This document shows positions 1 through 11,400 of a stretch of 64,000 bases of DNA, piece after piece. The notes beneath the pieces were generated by a model that saw only the letters and a list, made by a program, of their open reading frames with translations, did no database searches and was not told the origin of the DNA. The stretch is from assembly GCA_951799405.1 (NCBI GenBank), contig OX637353.1, positions 8,370,001 through 8,434,000 on the forward strand. The letters run 5' to 3'. The translations under genes and the position numbers were made by a program. The first letter of the stretch is position 1. The number at the start of each line of letters is the position of its first letter. The stretch is from Agapetus fuscipes. Its lineage: Eukaryota > Arthropoda > Insecta > Trichoptera > Glossosomatidae.

Positions 1-1040
1 TATAACTGTCTGATTGTGGGAATGCATTTAATATGAATCTCAAATGGTTTGTATCTTTGCAACTTAGATTATAGAACTAAACAAAATAATTTCCTTGACT
101 AAAAGGTTAGTATGTGGCTGACCACCCATACTGTAAGCAATGGTTCACAATGCAAATTTTATCTCTGTTTGAGGAAAAGTCGGCAAGAGTTGCAGGGCTT
201 ATGTTCATTTGAGATTAATTTTTTATTTTGTAAGTCCACATGGGGCATTTGTAAGCGCGAACTTATACCTGTCTGCTTGTGGGAATGCATTTAATATGAA
301 TCTCAAATGCTATGTATCTTTGCAACTTAGATTATAGAACTTAACAAAATAATTTCCTTGACTTATAGGTTAGTATGTGGCTGACCACCCATACTGTAAG
401 AATGGTTTACCATGAAAATTTTATCTCGGTTTGAGGAAAAGTCGGTAAGAGTTGCAGGGCGTATGTTCATTTGAGATTAGTTTTTTATTTTGTAAGTCCA
501 CATGGGGCATTTGTAAGCGCGAACTTATACCTGTCTGCTTGTGGGAATGCATTTAATATGAATCTTTAATGGTATGTATCTTTGCAACTTAGATTATGTT
601 AAGAAATACACAAAATAATTTTCTTGACTTATGGGTTGGTATGAGGCTGACCACCCATACTTTAAAAAATGGTTTACTTTGCAAATTCACCTTTGTTTCA
701 GGGAAGGTTGGCAAGAGTTGCAGGGCTTATGTTCATTTGGAATGGGCTGTTATGTTGTAAGTACACATGCAGCATATGTAAGCGGGAACTTATACATATC
801 TGCTTGTGGGAATGCATTTAATATAAATCTTAAATGTTATATATCTTTGCAGCTTAGATTAGATTAGATTAGAACCTATACATGTCTTCTTGTAAGAATG
901 CATGTAATATGAATCTCAAATGTTATATATCTTTGCAGCTTAGATTAGATTAGATTAGAACTTATACATGTCTGCTTGTAAGAATGCATGTTATATGAAT
1001 CTCAAATGTTATATATCTTTGCAACTTAGATTACAGATTG
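1..1040 (+). repeat. Family A tandem array
   Basis: Head-to-tail copies of a ~262 bp repeat; unit starts (TTCCTTGACT-like) are seen at 91, 353 and 621, so the spacing is 262 and 268 bp. Each unit holds the landmarks CTGACCACCCATACTGTAA, AAGAGTTGCAGGGC, TAAGCGCGAACTTA and a 3' end CTTAGATTA. The last part (about 870-1040) repeats only the 3' ~95 bp with a (GATTA)n tail. There is no convincing tRNA-type box A/B and no coding potential; small ORFs here are shadows. SINE-like or MITE-like; class unresolved. Confidence 0.85.
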
Positions 1041-1345
1041 AAATCCATTTTTATTTGGCTTTTTTTTTTTTTTAGTTTGCATGAAATAAAAGAAAATGTA
1101 AAAAAAACTTTCACGTTTTGCCGCTAGATGTCAATATTGTTCCATACATTTTCAGTATGAACAAACAGATGTTTAGCTAAAAATTTTCATACATTTGTAA
1201 ACACACACGCGTAAGCTCGCGGCATTGCAGCATATATACAAAAATTAATTTTCCATAGGTCATGAATGTGTTTCATCTGCTGTGATGGCATTGGTTTTGA
1301 AAATCGAAACTCGACGACGAAAGACGACGATGAAGGGTAATATAA
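1040..1345 (+). repeat. Repeat C, copy 1
   Basis: This segment, from a poly-T run through GCCGCTAGATGTCAATAT to CGACGACGAAAGACGACGA, is matched in inverted orientation at about 20430-20730. In both places it abuts a family A tail, so the two loci share a larger duplicated block. No protein is recognisable. Confidence 0.6.
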
Positions 1346-2146
1346 TAAAGGATTTGATAAGAAATAAAGTAAAATTGATTTCTTTGAATTAAAATAAATG
1401 AGAAAAGACAATTAGATTTGAATAATACAAAATAATTGAGAGTTGACATACAATCCTCTCTTTGAATCCGTACAAAAAATAGTGCTCATTATTTGTATGA
1501 CAACAAATAAAAAAATCATTTTCATTTGACTTACAAAAATAATTCAAATAAATTAAAATTGATGGGACAAAAAACAAACAATATTTTTATAAATATATAA
1601 GATTTGATTATTGAGAAGCGCAGGATGTAAACACATGGACAAAAACAATTTTCCTGAATACAAAATGTAAATGATGTAAAGAAGTACAAATTTAAATAAA
1701 AACTTACAGATAAAATAAGTAAAAAAGAGCATGTCTTATGTGAATGATTTAAATATAGAAGCATACAATTCATTTTGCATAATTGAGTCATATGGAACCA
1801 AAGTGACAGACAATCTAGTTCTTTTTAAATAAGAAAAATATATCCAGACACCGACAAGCATTTCCTCACCATTTGTATGTACATTTATCACATTTTTGCA
1901 AAAAAAGCCTAGATTGCCATATTTGGCTCGAGGCGACTCAATCAAGACGTTTGTAATTCTTCATACAAGCTGTTTCCATTTATTTTTGATAGGTAAAAAA
2001 ATAAGTAATCCATAAAATAACAATGGAATGCTAATTGATTATTAGATTTCAGAAAATCTAAACCTAACAAGTAATTGTTGGGTCCAATAGGTATTTCTAC
2101 CAGATTTACATCAGACACGAAATATATTACATCAATAATATTTTAT
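1346..2146. other. AT-rich intergenic DNA
   Basis: I see no gene, RNA or repeat boundary here. Minus-strand ORFs of 60-86 codons are low-complexity (Phe/Leu/Tyr/Ile) as expected by chance in AT-rich DNA. Confidence 0.5.
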
Positions 2147-2413
2147 TTAATTGAAGGATTCAAATCAAAACACTGTTTTGTATTTTCACTATTAGAATTA
2201 TTTATTATTTAATTTTACTAACGTTTTCGATAATATATCATCGTCAGGTATACAAAAATTTCAAATTTTAATTTAAAATATTTGAAATTTTTGTATACCT
2301 GACGAATGCCTGACGATGATATATTATTGAAAACGTTAGTAAACTTAAATAATAAATAATTATAATAGTGAAAATACAAAACAGTGTTTTGATTTGAATC
2401 CTTCAATTAAATT
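2147..2413. mobile_element. Palindromic fold-back MITE
   Basis: The two halves are near-perfect reverse complements: ATTTAATTGAAGGATT at the left end against AATCCTTCAATTAAAT at the right, with inner arms around ACGTTTTCGATAATATATC. The arms are about 120 bp with a short centre near 2270. It lies just beyond the stop codon of the neighbouring minus-strand gene and could fall in its 3' UTR. Non-coding. Confidence 0.75.
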
Positions 2414-2580
2414 AAATATTATTGAATATGAATTTTCAGTGTTAATACACAAACAATTCAAAATATATTATATCAGAATTTGCTAGAACAAAAACTAAAC
2501 TGGTGATTAATTACGCTGCACAAAAAATAAAGTCATTTTTTTTTCTAGTCAAAAGCTGCAGGAGATCAAGTAGGGCACGC

Positions 2581-4236
2581 CTATTGGATCATTTGTTGCA
2601 GTTGCTGCGGTTGCTTGTTAAGTCCCATCTTTGCTTTCTTCTTATTGACTTGCTCCTCAGCATAATACATGTGTAATCTTGTTTTAATTGATCCCAGAGC
2701 CGACCCTTTGATTTGTTCATGGAATATGTTTGTGTAACGCCATTGCTTCACCATGGGGCCCTTCTTTTGCTCTTTCTTAACATTCTGTGCTTTCTGCTCT
2801 TTGTGTGCTTCGGTTTTGATGAGCTCTGGGGGCATGGGCGGCACAGATTGTACAATGACGTATGTGTTGGTGTCGGGATGAGGGTGGGCATGAGAAGTGG
2901 CAGGATGGACGGGCCCCGGTTGCACTACCATCTGGCCTTGTTGATAGAAGCTCATCTTGTCCGCATGCAGGTAGTTGCTCACGCTCAGGTGTTGAGTTGG
3001 ATATGGAGCCTGCGTGACCATGGCTTGAGCAAAGTAATTCTCTGCAATGTTGATCAGATGCCCGCTGCCCGGATAAGAGAGGGAATGATACGTCTCATTT
3101 CCAGATGAGGTGGCAACTTGCTGGATATTCTGCATATGTTCAATAGGAGGCTCCGGCACTATCATTCGTTTGCTTTTTCCTTGAATGCAAAACAAGTAAT
3201 TGGGATCGTGCACGGCAATATAATCTTTCCACATCCGCGATACATTTATTTCAAGTCCAGTCACTTTGTCCACTCTAATGAAATCTTTCAATCTGTGCGT
3301 GTGAACAATGGAAAAGATGTGATCTTTGATCTGCTCGATAATTTGTGGAGCCAGTCTTATTTCTCCAGCTCTCTTTGAGCTGTTCTTGCCGCGATTATCA
3401 CTGGGGAACATGATTCCATCGTCCATCTTCTTGCACAGCACCCTGACCTTCCGCTCTGTTATGGCGTGTATATTCTTGAACGCAGTCTGGCACACTTGTA
3501 TTTCCCTTCCTCTCACTCTTATGTAGTACTCAAAGGTACAAGTTCGCCGACTGCTATCTTTCTTTCTCTTTCTTTTTATATCTATTTGTCTCATCAAGCC
3601 AAAAAGATAAGCGTTTTGCTCGTCGTGAGTTTTCATTGAATAAAAGCCTTCAAACGTTTTTAACCTCACTTGTTCTGGCACTTTCAGAAAACATTTTCTT
3701 CTACAAAGACAATCTCCGCCGGGCGTCTTTTCAGCTACCAGCTTTCCATTTGTGTTGATGTGTGCTTTTCCAGCTATGCGAAGGCGCTTCTGCTTTTGTT
3801 TGTGCCATTCTGAAAATATTAAACATAATACATGATATCAGTAAGTATCGGAGCTGCATTTGCAATGCAGACCTTGGTGCCATTTTAGCTAAGACTATTG
3901 AAAGAAATTGAAAAGTAATTTCATTTTCAATACAACCAAATATTCACAAGAAATACTTCAAGATGAATTGATTCAAAATATCAAGTTGACACAAAAGTAA
4001 ATAATGCAAGATGCCCCGATGCCAAGAAGGCAGTAAGAGTCAAGTAGCTCTTTGAAAACTGGCGAACTTTAGGCAGAATTTACTGGGAATTTGTAAATAA
4101 AACATGCACCATATTCAAGAGAAGGCATAAATAAATATATTATCTTTTCACCTTCTGGATTTCTGGTACGTTTCTTGGGTGATTTTTGAGATTTTGCACA
4201 CTTATTTTTTGGATCAGAAACAGCGACATCCGCCAT
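2581..4236 (-). CDS. 437-aa protein with Cys/basic transposase-associated N-terminal region
   Basis: Complement of exons 2581-3809 and 4152-4236 gives 437 codons plus TAG. Splice signals are exact: exon 1 ends CCAGAAG|GTGAAA, exon 2 follows TTTTCAG, and the split codon restores NPEEWHKQKQKRLR. The N-terminus is Lys/Arg-rich, followed by CLCRRKC at about residues 62-68 and a stretch containing YYIRVRGREIQVCQTAF. This order resembles the N-terminal half of a family of arthropod proteins that usually continue into a DDE-type domain. Here the C-terminal half is instead His/Pro-rich, then Lys-rich (two long KEQK-type stretches) and ends Gln-rich; I see no DDE triad. It may be a domesticated or shortened relative acting as a nuclear DNA-binding protein (inference). 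The reading frame is intact and long, which argues for a functional gene. Function is unknown. Confidence 0.75.
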
Positions 4237-4445
4237 TTTGTAACTATTCCTCAGCAAGCGGAAGGTAGTGGATATTCGCACAACTCGTTGTGCCAATAAG
4301 ATGGGAATGGCTATTCGCCCAATTGATCCGTGAACGGAACAAATTGATCCGTGCACAGAACGCGCGTCCCCCACCTACCACCCTTCCCCCACACTCGTGA
4401 CGTCACACAACTACACCTGACGCGCGGCGTGGCCGATAATTTGTT
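4237..4445 (-). promoter_or_regulatory. Candidate promoter/5' UTR of the 437-aa gene
   Basis: Upstream of the ATG is a CpG-denser stretch than its surroundings, with a palindromic TGACGTCA (CRE/ATF type) at about 4398-4405 and several GCGCG-type words. The part at about 4255-4330 also carries a GCGAATAGCC/TTCCCATCTT-type module repeated at 12.54-12.74 kb. The promoter role is inferred from position only. Confidence 0.35.
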
Positions 4446-5044
4446 CTTCGCTTTATTGCTTTGAAACGTGTAAAAAAACGAGTAAAAACTGAAGCGATGA
4501 AATAAAAGGCTGCTGATTTGTTCTAACAGGTATGTTTTTCAGTCTCAAATGCTGATGTATTACTCATATTCGTGTAAATCGAAATATAAAATGTATTGTA
4601 CCTGTCACGATGCATCGCTTTTCTCATCGCCTGCTGTTCATGCATTAATTTTGAAATGACGTTTGATTTTCAGGTATTTGACAATGTCCGGCGAGTCAGG
4701 TGGAGCCTGGCCTCATTAGGGACAGAAATTATCAACTTTCGCCGAGTTCAGAACTGCGCGGACAAACATTGATCTATGTCACACTGGGAGCCAGCTGCCC
4801 TTCCGAATACATTGGGTGCCTTAAAAAGACTCGTTGGTCTTGAAGCACGTGAGATACACGTGCAAGCTTGGAGGAGTCAAGAGGATTGAAAGTGGTCGAG
4901 GCATTCACCCGCAACAATTGTATGTATTATTGTTCTAAAAATGTGTAAACTATTCTGTAAGTCAGGCGTGTCTAACTCAAATGGTATTGCGGGCCACATG
5001 ATCTATTTTGCACTACATTCAGGGCCGCATGGCTGTACTGTACA
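4446..5044. other. Intergenic, nothing recognised
   Basis: No supportable gene. Short ATG-started frames at 4498, 4615 and 4685 stop within a few codons. It could hide the missing first exon of the plus-strand AMN1 gene, but I could not identify one. Confidence 0.4.
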
Positions 5045-5049
5045 TATAA

Positions 5050-5268
5050 ATACTGTGCTGTAAAAATCGGTTCACTTTTGCCAATGCCACCCCGGTTCAG
5101 GGAACGGCGGCAGGAGTTGCAAGGTTTATGTCCATGTGAGGTTTTCTTTATTTGTATGCACACATGCAGAATGTGTAGGCGCGAACCTACATGTGCCTGT
5201 CTGTAGACATGCATTTCATATGAGCCTTAAATGTTAACATATCCTTGCAGCTTAGATTATAGATTATA
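5050..5268 (+). repeat. Family A copy (diverged subfamily)
   Basis: 5'-truncated copy from AATCGGTTCACTTTTGCC to a GATTATAGATTATAG tail. Shares with the copies near 39.73 kb the variant GGTTTATGTCCATGTGAGG, suggesting a subfamily. Confidence 0.75.
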
Positions 5269-5271
5269 GAA

Positions 5272-5430
5272 GGCCCTCCGCACACTGGGGGACAGACGAC
5301 AGGACAGTTCGACGACTAGTCGCGGCGACAGGCTGCGGCCGACAGTTTTCATATATTTTGTTCAAAGCTCCGCACACTTGTCGCCGAGTCGCACCGACAA
5401 GTCGTCCAGTTTGCGTAGCGCCTAAGGCGC
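5272..5430 (+). repeat. Repeat G fragment (CCTCCGCACACT type)
   Basis: Begins CCCTCCGCACACTGGGG and carries GACGACTAGTCGCGGCGAC, GGCTGCGGCCGACAGTTTTC and TTGTTCAAAGCTCCGCACAC. The same words occur at 50.38-50.97 kb. Probably a non-autonomous DNA element; the right boundary is unclear because GC-rich LINE sequence follows. Confidence 0.6.
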
Positions 5431-6454
5431 ATCCACACTACGCCGCTGTTGGTCTGGTTTTGGTTGAGCCTTTCCCTCTCGGTTGGGGCAGAAGCAGTTG
5501 AGGTGTGGCCCTGAACAGTGCAAACATGACAGCGTGTTTCCTTGCTGCCGTTGGCTTGGCTGTGGCTGCTATTCTACTTGTGAATGCCTTTCTGTCTGAT
5601 GGTGGTAGGCTGGTTGCTGGCATTCCTCGTACCGCTGCTCCTAGGCTGGCCGTTGCTTTTCTTTCTGCTTCGATCAGGGGAGCAGCTGGTGGACATAGCA
5701 ACTGCCCCTGCAGCCGGAAAAAAATGGATCGGGAGATTCAGTGATGCCCTAAGGGAGCGCTTTGACCGCTACGCCCAGCAGGGTGTAGCGGGTGCAGGGT
5801 GATGAGACCATTGGTCGCAGTGCCCCCCCCCGTGGGGAAACGGCAAGATGGTGGAGTCCAGAGCTCTCAACTCTTCGAGACGGCGTCAAACACGTTAGAC
5901 GCAAGCACCAAGTCGCCGTAGCTGTGCGATACTATGCCCTTGTCACCTCCAACCCATGCAACTGTCGCAGCTTACGCAGGGTGCCGGCCCCCTCCCCGTG
6001 GACATAACAAACTTGGAACACAGTTCCGGGAAACTGCTCGCGCTGCAACTCGACCGTGATATCGGGCGCCTATAGAATGTTCCCTGTGATCTTCCTCAAG
6101 CGCATTCTCTTGCGTGTTCTGTCGCATTACAAAAAAACTGTTCTCTGCCGGAAAAAAGAAAAGTGGCGCGAGTTAACACTGTCAGTGCAAACCCGGACCC
6201 ATGGGGCGCAGCAGCAGTATCGTCCTGCGTACGCACGGGCGGGATCTTGAGCGGAATCGCTTCGCCCAGGGGGACTGGCGTCACTTGCACGCTGATGGAC
6301 ACGGCTACCGCCTTCCTTCACGCGCTTATAAGCGTAGATAGGCCAGCTGACGACACCGCGGCCGACAAACTGATCAGCAAAACTGCCGCGCTGCCTCTGG
6401 ATACACCCGTGTTGTCACCCCCCTACCGCTGCCGAAATAGGGAAAATCATTAGC

Positions 6455-7100
6455 ATGCTTTCATCGCGGAAGGCACCTGGCATTGACCGGATTAACAATC
6501 CCATAGTAAAAGCAGTCTGTGCCACGGCCCCTCACGACCTGACTGCCGTGCTCTCATTGTGTATCCAGCAAGGCATCTTTCCCGGTTGCTGGAAGGTTGG
6601 CCTCCTCAAGATCATCTCTAAAGCGACCACCAAACCACCCACTGACCCCAAAGCCTGCCGCCTAATCACTCTCCTACCGATCCTTGGTAAGATACTCGAG
6701 AAACTTCATGTCCGACCGGGCGTCTCGATGGAGGATGCCATCACGTCGGCCCTAAAGGTGGCAAAGAGCTCGGCGTCAAAACATGTTATGGCGGTACTTT
6801 TAAACAGTGCAGGCGCGTTCGACAGCGCTTGGTTCGACAGCGACGGGACCAATGGTTCTGTCCAAGCTTAGGCTCAGGCAGATACCGTTGAATATCTATA
6901 ACTGCATCGCTTCATATATCTCGGACAGCTGCGTCATTATGGAAGCAGGCGCCACAATTGTTAAAGGTTGTGACGGGAGGGTGTCCGTAGGGCTCAGTCC
7001 ATGGGCCTCTGCTCTGGAACATCCTTTTTGACGACCTTCTGTCTATTCCCGTACTGCCCGGCTGCGAACTTAGAGCCTACGCGGACGATGTCGTACTGAC
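6455..7100 (+). pseudogene. LINE reverse transcriptase remnant
   Basis: The RT core of the LINE above. The finger motif (KAPGIDRI) and LLP.LGK.LEKL block lie in the frame open from 6455 to 6871. The frame then changes for the stretch with YISDSC, and changes again for FDDLLSIPVLPGCELRAYADDVV. At least two frameshifts separate the blocks; the YADD box itself is preserved. The palm Asp block reads AGAFDSAWFDS. Confidence 0.75.
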
Positions 7101-7326
7101 CGTAGAGGCAAAATCTCGCGCTGAAATTGAAAGCGCATCGCATACTCTGCTGCCATCGGTATCCTCAGAGACGTGGTCTCTCAGCAACGTTCCTCGATAC
7201 AATTGTCGAACCCCACGAGGGGCGCGTCACGCGAGCCGTTAAAGACTCCCTCCGCGACATCGCGATACGACACTGGCAGCGAGACTGGGATCTCTGTTCT
7301 GAGAGGATAACTTACCTCTTCTTCCC

Positions 7327-7671
7327 ATGTATTTGGTCCCGCGTGGATGCTATATGGCTCACCCAGATTTCTATACGAGTCAGTTTTTCACAGGACATGG
7401 GAATTTCAATTTCACCCTCTTCAAGCTTTGTATCTCGTCCACGGCGAAATGCAAGTGCGGCGAGGTCACGCAGGATATGCCGCACATACTGTGGGACTGC
7501 CCGCTGCGACATTTTGATCAGAATGCGCTCTTTGCCGCGGTAAGCCCGGGCATAGGCCCGATAGGCTACGCCAATTTTGTGTCCTTAAGGAGTAACCATC
7601 GAGCCTTCAGGCGCTTTTGCGCTTCTGACGTAGACCCTGGACTGGACGTTCATTCAGAGTGCACGAAATAG
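7327..7671 (+). pseudogene. LINE C-terminal zinc-knuckle-like region
   Basis: 114 codons with FFTGHGNFNF, then CKCGEVTQDMPHILWDCPL (a Cys-Cys-His-Cys arrangement common after the RT of R1, I and related LINEs) and GIGPIGYANFV. The homologous stretch near 59.66-59.91 kb keeps the same spacing. Confidence 0.75.
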
Positions 7672-7691
7672 CAAGGAGCGCATCTCATGTC

Positions 7692-8060
7692 CGGTCGATA
7701 GCTCAGTTGGTAGAATGCTTGCATTCTACCTAGGGAGCTCGGGTTCGAATCCCACCGAGGAGGGTGTGAAGAAATGATTTCCTATTTCGGTGTTTATTTC
7801 AAACCCCATAATAAAAATACCGGCAAGGTTTACTCAGCCTTCACAAGAAATGAGTACCAGCCCCCTCGGGAGCTGGAAAACCCCCACTTCAACTGAAGTG
7901 GTTGGAGTAAGGCCGCCCCTTACCTGTAAAAATAAATAGGTTCAACTCGCCACATGCGACCCCTTCGGGGATAACGCGGCAAGAAGTTACACTATATGTG
8001 TAGCTTAGTTGCGTTGCATCTCGATGCAGTTGCATCGAGTCTGTAACTTCGGATTTTGCC
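7692..8060 (+). mobile_element. tRNA-derived SINE (family B), near full length
   Basis: The head is tRNA-like: box A as TAGCTCAGTTGG and box B as GGTTCGAATCCC at the expected spacing. The body contains TTTACTCAGCCTTCACAAG, a small hairpin around CCCACTTCAACTGAAGTGG and a 3' part with AAGAAGTTACACTATATG. Other copies occur at 10.3-10.57, 18.4, 18.8-19.2, 23.05-23.4 and 31.95-32.13 kb. It directly follows the LINE remnant. Confidence 0.85.
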
Positions 8061-8639
8061 TTGTTTTCTTTAGTAGATGAACAGGTAGATCTAGAATCAC
8101 TGCTGGGTCGGGTCACGACCATCTGGAAGGCCTTCCACCACAAAAAAATGTAGCATTGCATGAGCGCTCTGTGATACGCTTCCCCGGATGGAGGTGTACA
8201 AACGGAACGGGTATGAAGATGGGCTTGCGCAACTGCCCCTGCTATCCCCATAGCCTGCTGCAGCCGCGAGCAGCTTGTTCCAAGAGGTGCTGTCTATCTG
8301 TAGCCTCGTTTGGCACTGCGGTGTCAATCTGTCTATTCCGATTTTATTTTATAGATTTGTTTTGTTTATTGTAAGTGTATTAATATTTTTGTTTTTTAAC
8401 TTATAGATTGGGATGGTGGACTTGGTCCAGCCGCACTATCATCATCATCACTAGCTGGACAGCCCTGGGTGGGCCTTGGCTGAATCCAGGATTCTCCTCC
8501 ACTCTCACCTATCCATCACCTTTGCTCTCCAGCTACATATGTCTGCCTATACCGTCCATCCATCGCATTTTTAGTCTTAAAAATAAGCTTTCTAGCAACC
8601 ATGCTATAGATCAGATGAAAATCATATGAAAGGCATACA
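8061..8639. other. Unassigned sequence, likely old repeat
   Basis: No gene recognised. The stretch includes ATCATCATCATC and moderately GC-rich DNA unlike the surroundings, suggesting an old retroelement 3' piece, but I could not match it elsewhere in the window. Confidence 0.3.
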
Positions 8640-8758
8640 AAATGAACATAAGCCCTGCAACTCTTGCCGACCTTCCCTGAAACAGGGGTGACATTGGCAA
8701 AGTGAACCATTTTTTACAGTATGGGTGGTCAACCTCATACCAACCTATCAGTCAAGGA
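8640..8758 (-). repeat. Family A fragment
   Basis: Inverted 5' half: CATAAGCCCTGCAACTCTTG, then ACAGTATGGGTGGTCA, ending ATCAGTCAAGGAA. Confidence 0.85.
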
Positions 8759-8796
8759 ATCAATATATATATATGTAATCAATACACAATTTATAT

Positions 8797-9450
8797 ATAC
8801 AGGGTCCATTATGAAAGTAATGAGCATTTTATGGGAAAAATAGATTTATTCATTGTAACGGTACAAATTCTTAATATTCTTCAAAATACTCTCCCCCCGC
8901 ATTAATACACTTGCGGAGACGTGTCTGCCATGCCACCCTGGAACTCCTCAACGGGAATGTCTCTTAAGACCGTTGTGACATGATTTTGGATCGTTTTCAC
9001 GGACTCCCAATGCTTACCTTTCAGTTCTCTCTTCAGTCGGGGAAACGAAAAAAAATCGCACGAAGCCAAGTCGGGACTGTAAGGGGGCTGCGGGACCATC
9101 GAAGTGTTGCTCCGGGTCAAGAATTTGGTGATGATGAAGGCCGTGTGGCTAGGGGCATTGTAATGGAGGAGCCTGGTCGTGCGTCAACACTTTCGGCACC
9201 AACTTCGCACAGACCTTGCGCATTTGCAGATCCTCGGTCACTATCCCATGTACCGCAAATGTGGACATGTTTAAGGTGTCAGCGATTTGCTGGATGCTCA
9301 ATCGACGGTCAGAACGCAAAATTTCTTGCATGCGATTCACGTTTTCGTCGGCGATCTCCTCCCGGCTCTCTTTGAACGCCCTGTGCCATTTCCCGGACTG
9401 TGATCTTGAAATGCAGTCCTCTTCAAAGGCCTTTCATAATGGACTATGTA
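8797..9450 (-). mobile_element. Mariner-type transposon, internally deleted
   Basis: The left end ACAGGGTCCATTATGAAAG is matched in inverted form near 9430-9447 (CTTTCATAATGGACTATGT), both next to TA. On the minus strand a mariner-like N-terminal helix-turn-helix (EILRSDRRLSIQQIADTLN) lies at 9340-9180. The C-terminal catalytic part follows from about 9165 down to 8902 with YNAPSHTAF and PPYSPDLASCDFF. The central part with the first catalytic Asp is deleted, and the second catalytic position reads Tyr (HYNAP instead of the usual H-D-N-A-P). Dead copy. Confidence 0.85.
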
Positions 9451-9454
9451 TGTG

Positions 9455-9876
9455 TATATATATTAGGATGATTTATTTGGTGAGCGCTGTTTTTGTGCAT
9501 CACACCTCAAAAGCCCTCTGCGAGCTTGGTCGTCGCTGTAGAAAGCGCCAATTCTCAAGCAAGACCCAGTTGTTGTAAGGTTGGATGGGCCTTTCAGTGA
9601 CCGGTCTTTGGTAAAGGTTTATGAAATTTTCAACCCAGCGAAGAGCATATTTAGAAATATAAATGGTATATTTTTGTGCTCCGCCGGGATTCGAATCCAC
9701 AACCTTCCATTTACGAGTCCGAAGTGTTGCCACTGGACTACAGACCAGTCCAAGAAATGCCAACAACACGCGGTGTACCTTAACGGTCACCCATCTAGGT
9801 AGCATCCGCGCCCAATGTTGCTTAACTTCGGTGATCTGATGAGAACCGGTGCTTTCAACATGATATCGTCGTTGAC
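9455..9876 (-). mobile_element. Composite 5S rRNA plus tRNA SINE
   Basis: On the minus strand, 9876-9759 reads as a 118-bp 5S-rRNA-like head (GTCAACGACGATATCATG, CCGAAGTTAAGCAACATTGG, GATGGGTGACCG, ACACCGCGTGTTGTTGGC). It is followed after a few bases by a tRNA-like unit at 9752-9679 (TAGTCCAGTGG box A, GGATTCGAATCCC box B). A ~200 bp body then ends AATAAATCATCCTAATA. The 3' end recurs at 18.29-18.39 kb and a related tRNA-like unit at 48.02-48.09 kb. A 157-codon ORF on this strand is only a reading of the SINE. Confidence 0.85.
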
Positions 9877-10300
9877 ACAAACCTTTATCATCACTGAAAA
9901 GTAATCTACTAGAATTTAAATCATATTTTGGTCTGATATATTTTATGACGTTCATATATATTATTGTATTCAAGTAAAAACATATTTAGAAATAAATGTA
10001 GAATAAAAGAGCTTTTTTATCATTGATTATATGTTTTTTTAATAAAATGAGAAAAATAGAATTGATGGTTTTATTTATTTTTCTGTTGATGCTGTATTGT
10101 CGAATATATTTCCCACACTGAAGCTACACGACTACACATGAAGTAAGTACATTTCATTGCCATTTAGTATATTGGCATTTAATGCATGCCCACAAGCAGG
10201 CACTAAATGAACATAAACTTTGCAACTGTTGAAACCGGAGTGGGATTGGAAATAGATAAAAAAGAAAAGATGGGAGTTTATAAGAAAGATCAATCATTTG
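9877..10300. other. AT-rich intergenic with weak family A trace
   Basis: Mostly AT-rich DNA. About 10185-10260 shows a degraded, inverted family A piece (ATGCATGCCCACAAGCAGGC, then AAATGAACATAAACTTTGC). No gene. Confidence 0.45.
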
Positions 10301-10575
10301 AACGCAACTAAGTTATACAATACACATATAGTGCAACTTCTTGCTACATTCTCCCTGAAGGGGTGGCAAGTGGAACCTATTTATTTTTACATAAAAGGGG
10401 TCGGCTGGGGGGTGTTTCCCAGCTCCCGGGGGGCTGGTACTTACTACTTGTGAAGGCTGAGTAAGCCTTGCCGGTGTTTATTTTGAGTTTAAAATAAACA
10501 GCAAAATGGGATCCTAACCCGAGCTCTCGGCATGGAATACAAGCACTCTACCAACTGAGCTATAGAGCAGACTTA
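10300..10575 (-). mobile_element. tRNA-derived SINE B copy
   Basis: Inverted copy: the tRNA-like head at the right end contains CTCTACCAACTGAGCTATAG (box A complement); the body contains TGTGAAGGCTGAGTAAGCC and ACACATATAGTGCAACTTC. Box B is degraded. Confidence 0.85.
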
Positions 10576-10844
10576 ATTTGCGCTCAATGTAAACACCTAC
10601 TTTCACTGGATAGCTTTCTTTCTTGAACTACTAAAACATATTAGCTAAGCACCCTATAAAGTCCTCCTAAAATGTAACATCACCAGTATTTTTAAACAAA
10701 TGAACTTAGCAAATACAATAGACCGTCATCTATCGCTGAAATATCCATTAATTTTACCATTAAAAATTCTATGTACTTACCTATCTATGTTGCAAACATG
10801 ATATTAACATTTAGAATTCATACTAAAGTATGCCCACAAGCAGA

Positions 10845-11000
10845 CACCTGCAAGTTCCCGCTCACATATGACACGTATGTGAACTTAAAACATAAAAACC
10901 CCAAACATAAGCCCTACAACTCTTGCCGACCTTATCTGTAACAGGGGGGCCATTGGCAAAGTGTGCCATTATTTTCAGTATGGGTAATCAACCTCATGAA
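10845..11000 (-). repeat. Family A copy
   Basis: Inverted copy from GCCCACAAGCAGACACC to CAGTATGGGTAATCAACC, diverged. It ends just before a LINE tail. Confidence 0.75.
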
Positions 11001-11029
11001 AACAGGCATCTGCATGGGTTGTAGGTAGG

Positions 11030-11400
11030 TACACAAGCTGTAGCCTCTGTGGCTTGCCAACTCGATGAAGCATGGCTGCCTGAACTACCGGCTCACGCAG
11101 ATGCTGAGTGAACACGGTTGTTTCGGATTTTTCCTACAACGTATAGGAAAAGAAGCAACTGCAGCATGCTGGCACTGCGACTCAGAAAATGATGGCGTGG
11201 AGCACACGCCACTGTCGTGTCCTGCCTGGGCGGACCACAGGGGGTCATTATAATGGCAACCATTGTGGTTGATCGACTAGACCTGGACATGGTAGTACCG
11301 TCAATGCTCCAATCAGAAGAGAACTGGCGGGCCTGGGATACCTTTGCCTCTCGCGTGATCGGAGAGAAGGAGGATGCCGAGTGAGTAAGGCGAAGGATGA
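11030..11400 (+). mobile_element. LINE 3' tail (RNase H-adjacent C-terminus)
   Basis: 11065-11253 reads YRLTQMLSEHGCFGFFLQR, then CWHCDSENDGVEHTPLSCPAW, a C-terminal Cys/His motif of R1/Jockey-type LINEs. After a frame change it continues with LDLDMVVPSMLQSEENWRAW to about 11385. Truncated at the 5' side. A different family from the 5.4-7.7 kb LINE. Confidence 0.75.

Larger units (their letters stand above)
5430..7680 (+). mobile_element. R1/I-type LINE, degraded
   Basis: Markedly more GC-rich than flanking DNA. Fragments in order: a possible ORF1 piece at about 5655-5800 (reads GRFSDALRERFDRYAQQG); reverse-transcriptase blocks at 6455-6870 starting SSRKAPGIDRINNPI and holding LITLLPILGKILEKL; then SYISDSCVIMEAG; then the catalytic AYADDVV at about 7075-7100; then a C-terminal Cys/His region at 7327-7671 with TGHGNF, CKCG and HILWDCPL. 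Several frame changes and an apparent loss between the RT palm and the C-terminus make it inactive. The C-terminal region matches the LINE tail at 59.6-59.9 kb, so both belong to one family. Confidence 0.8.
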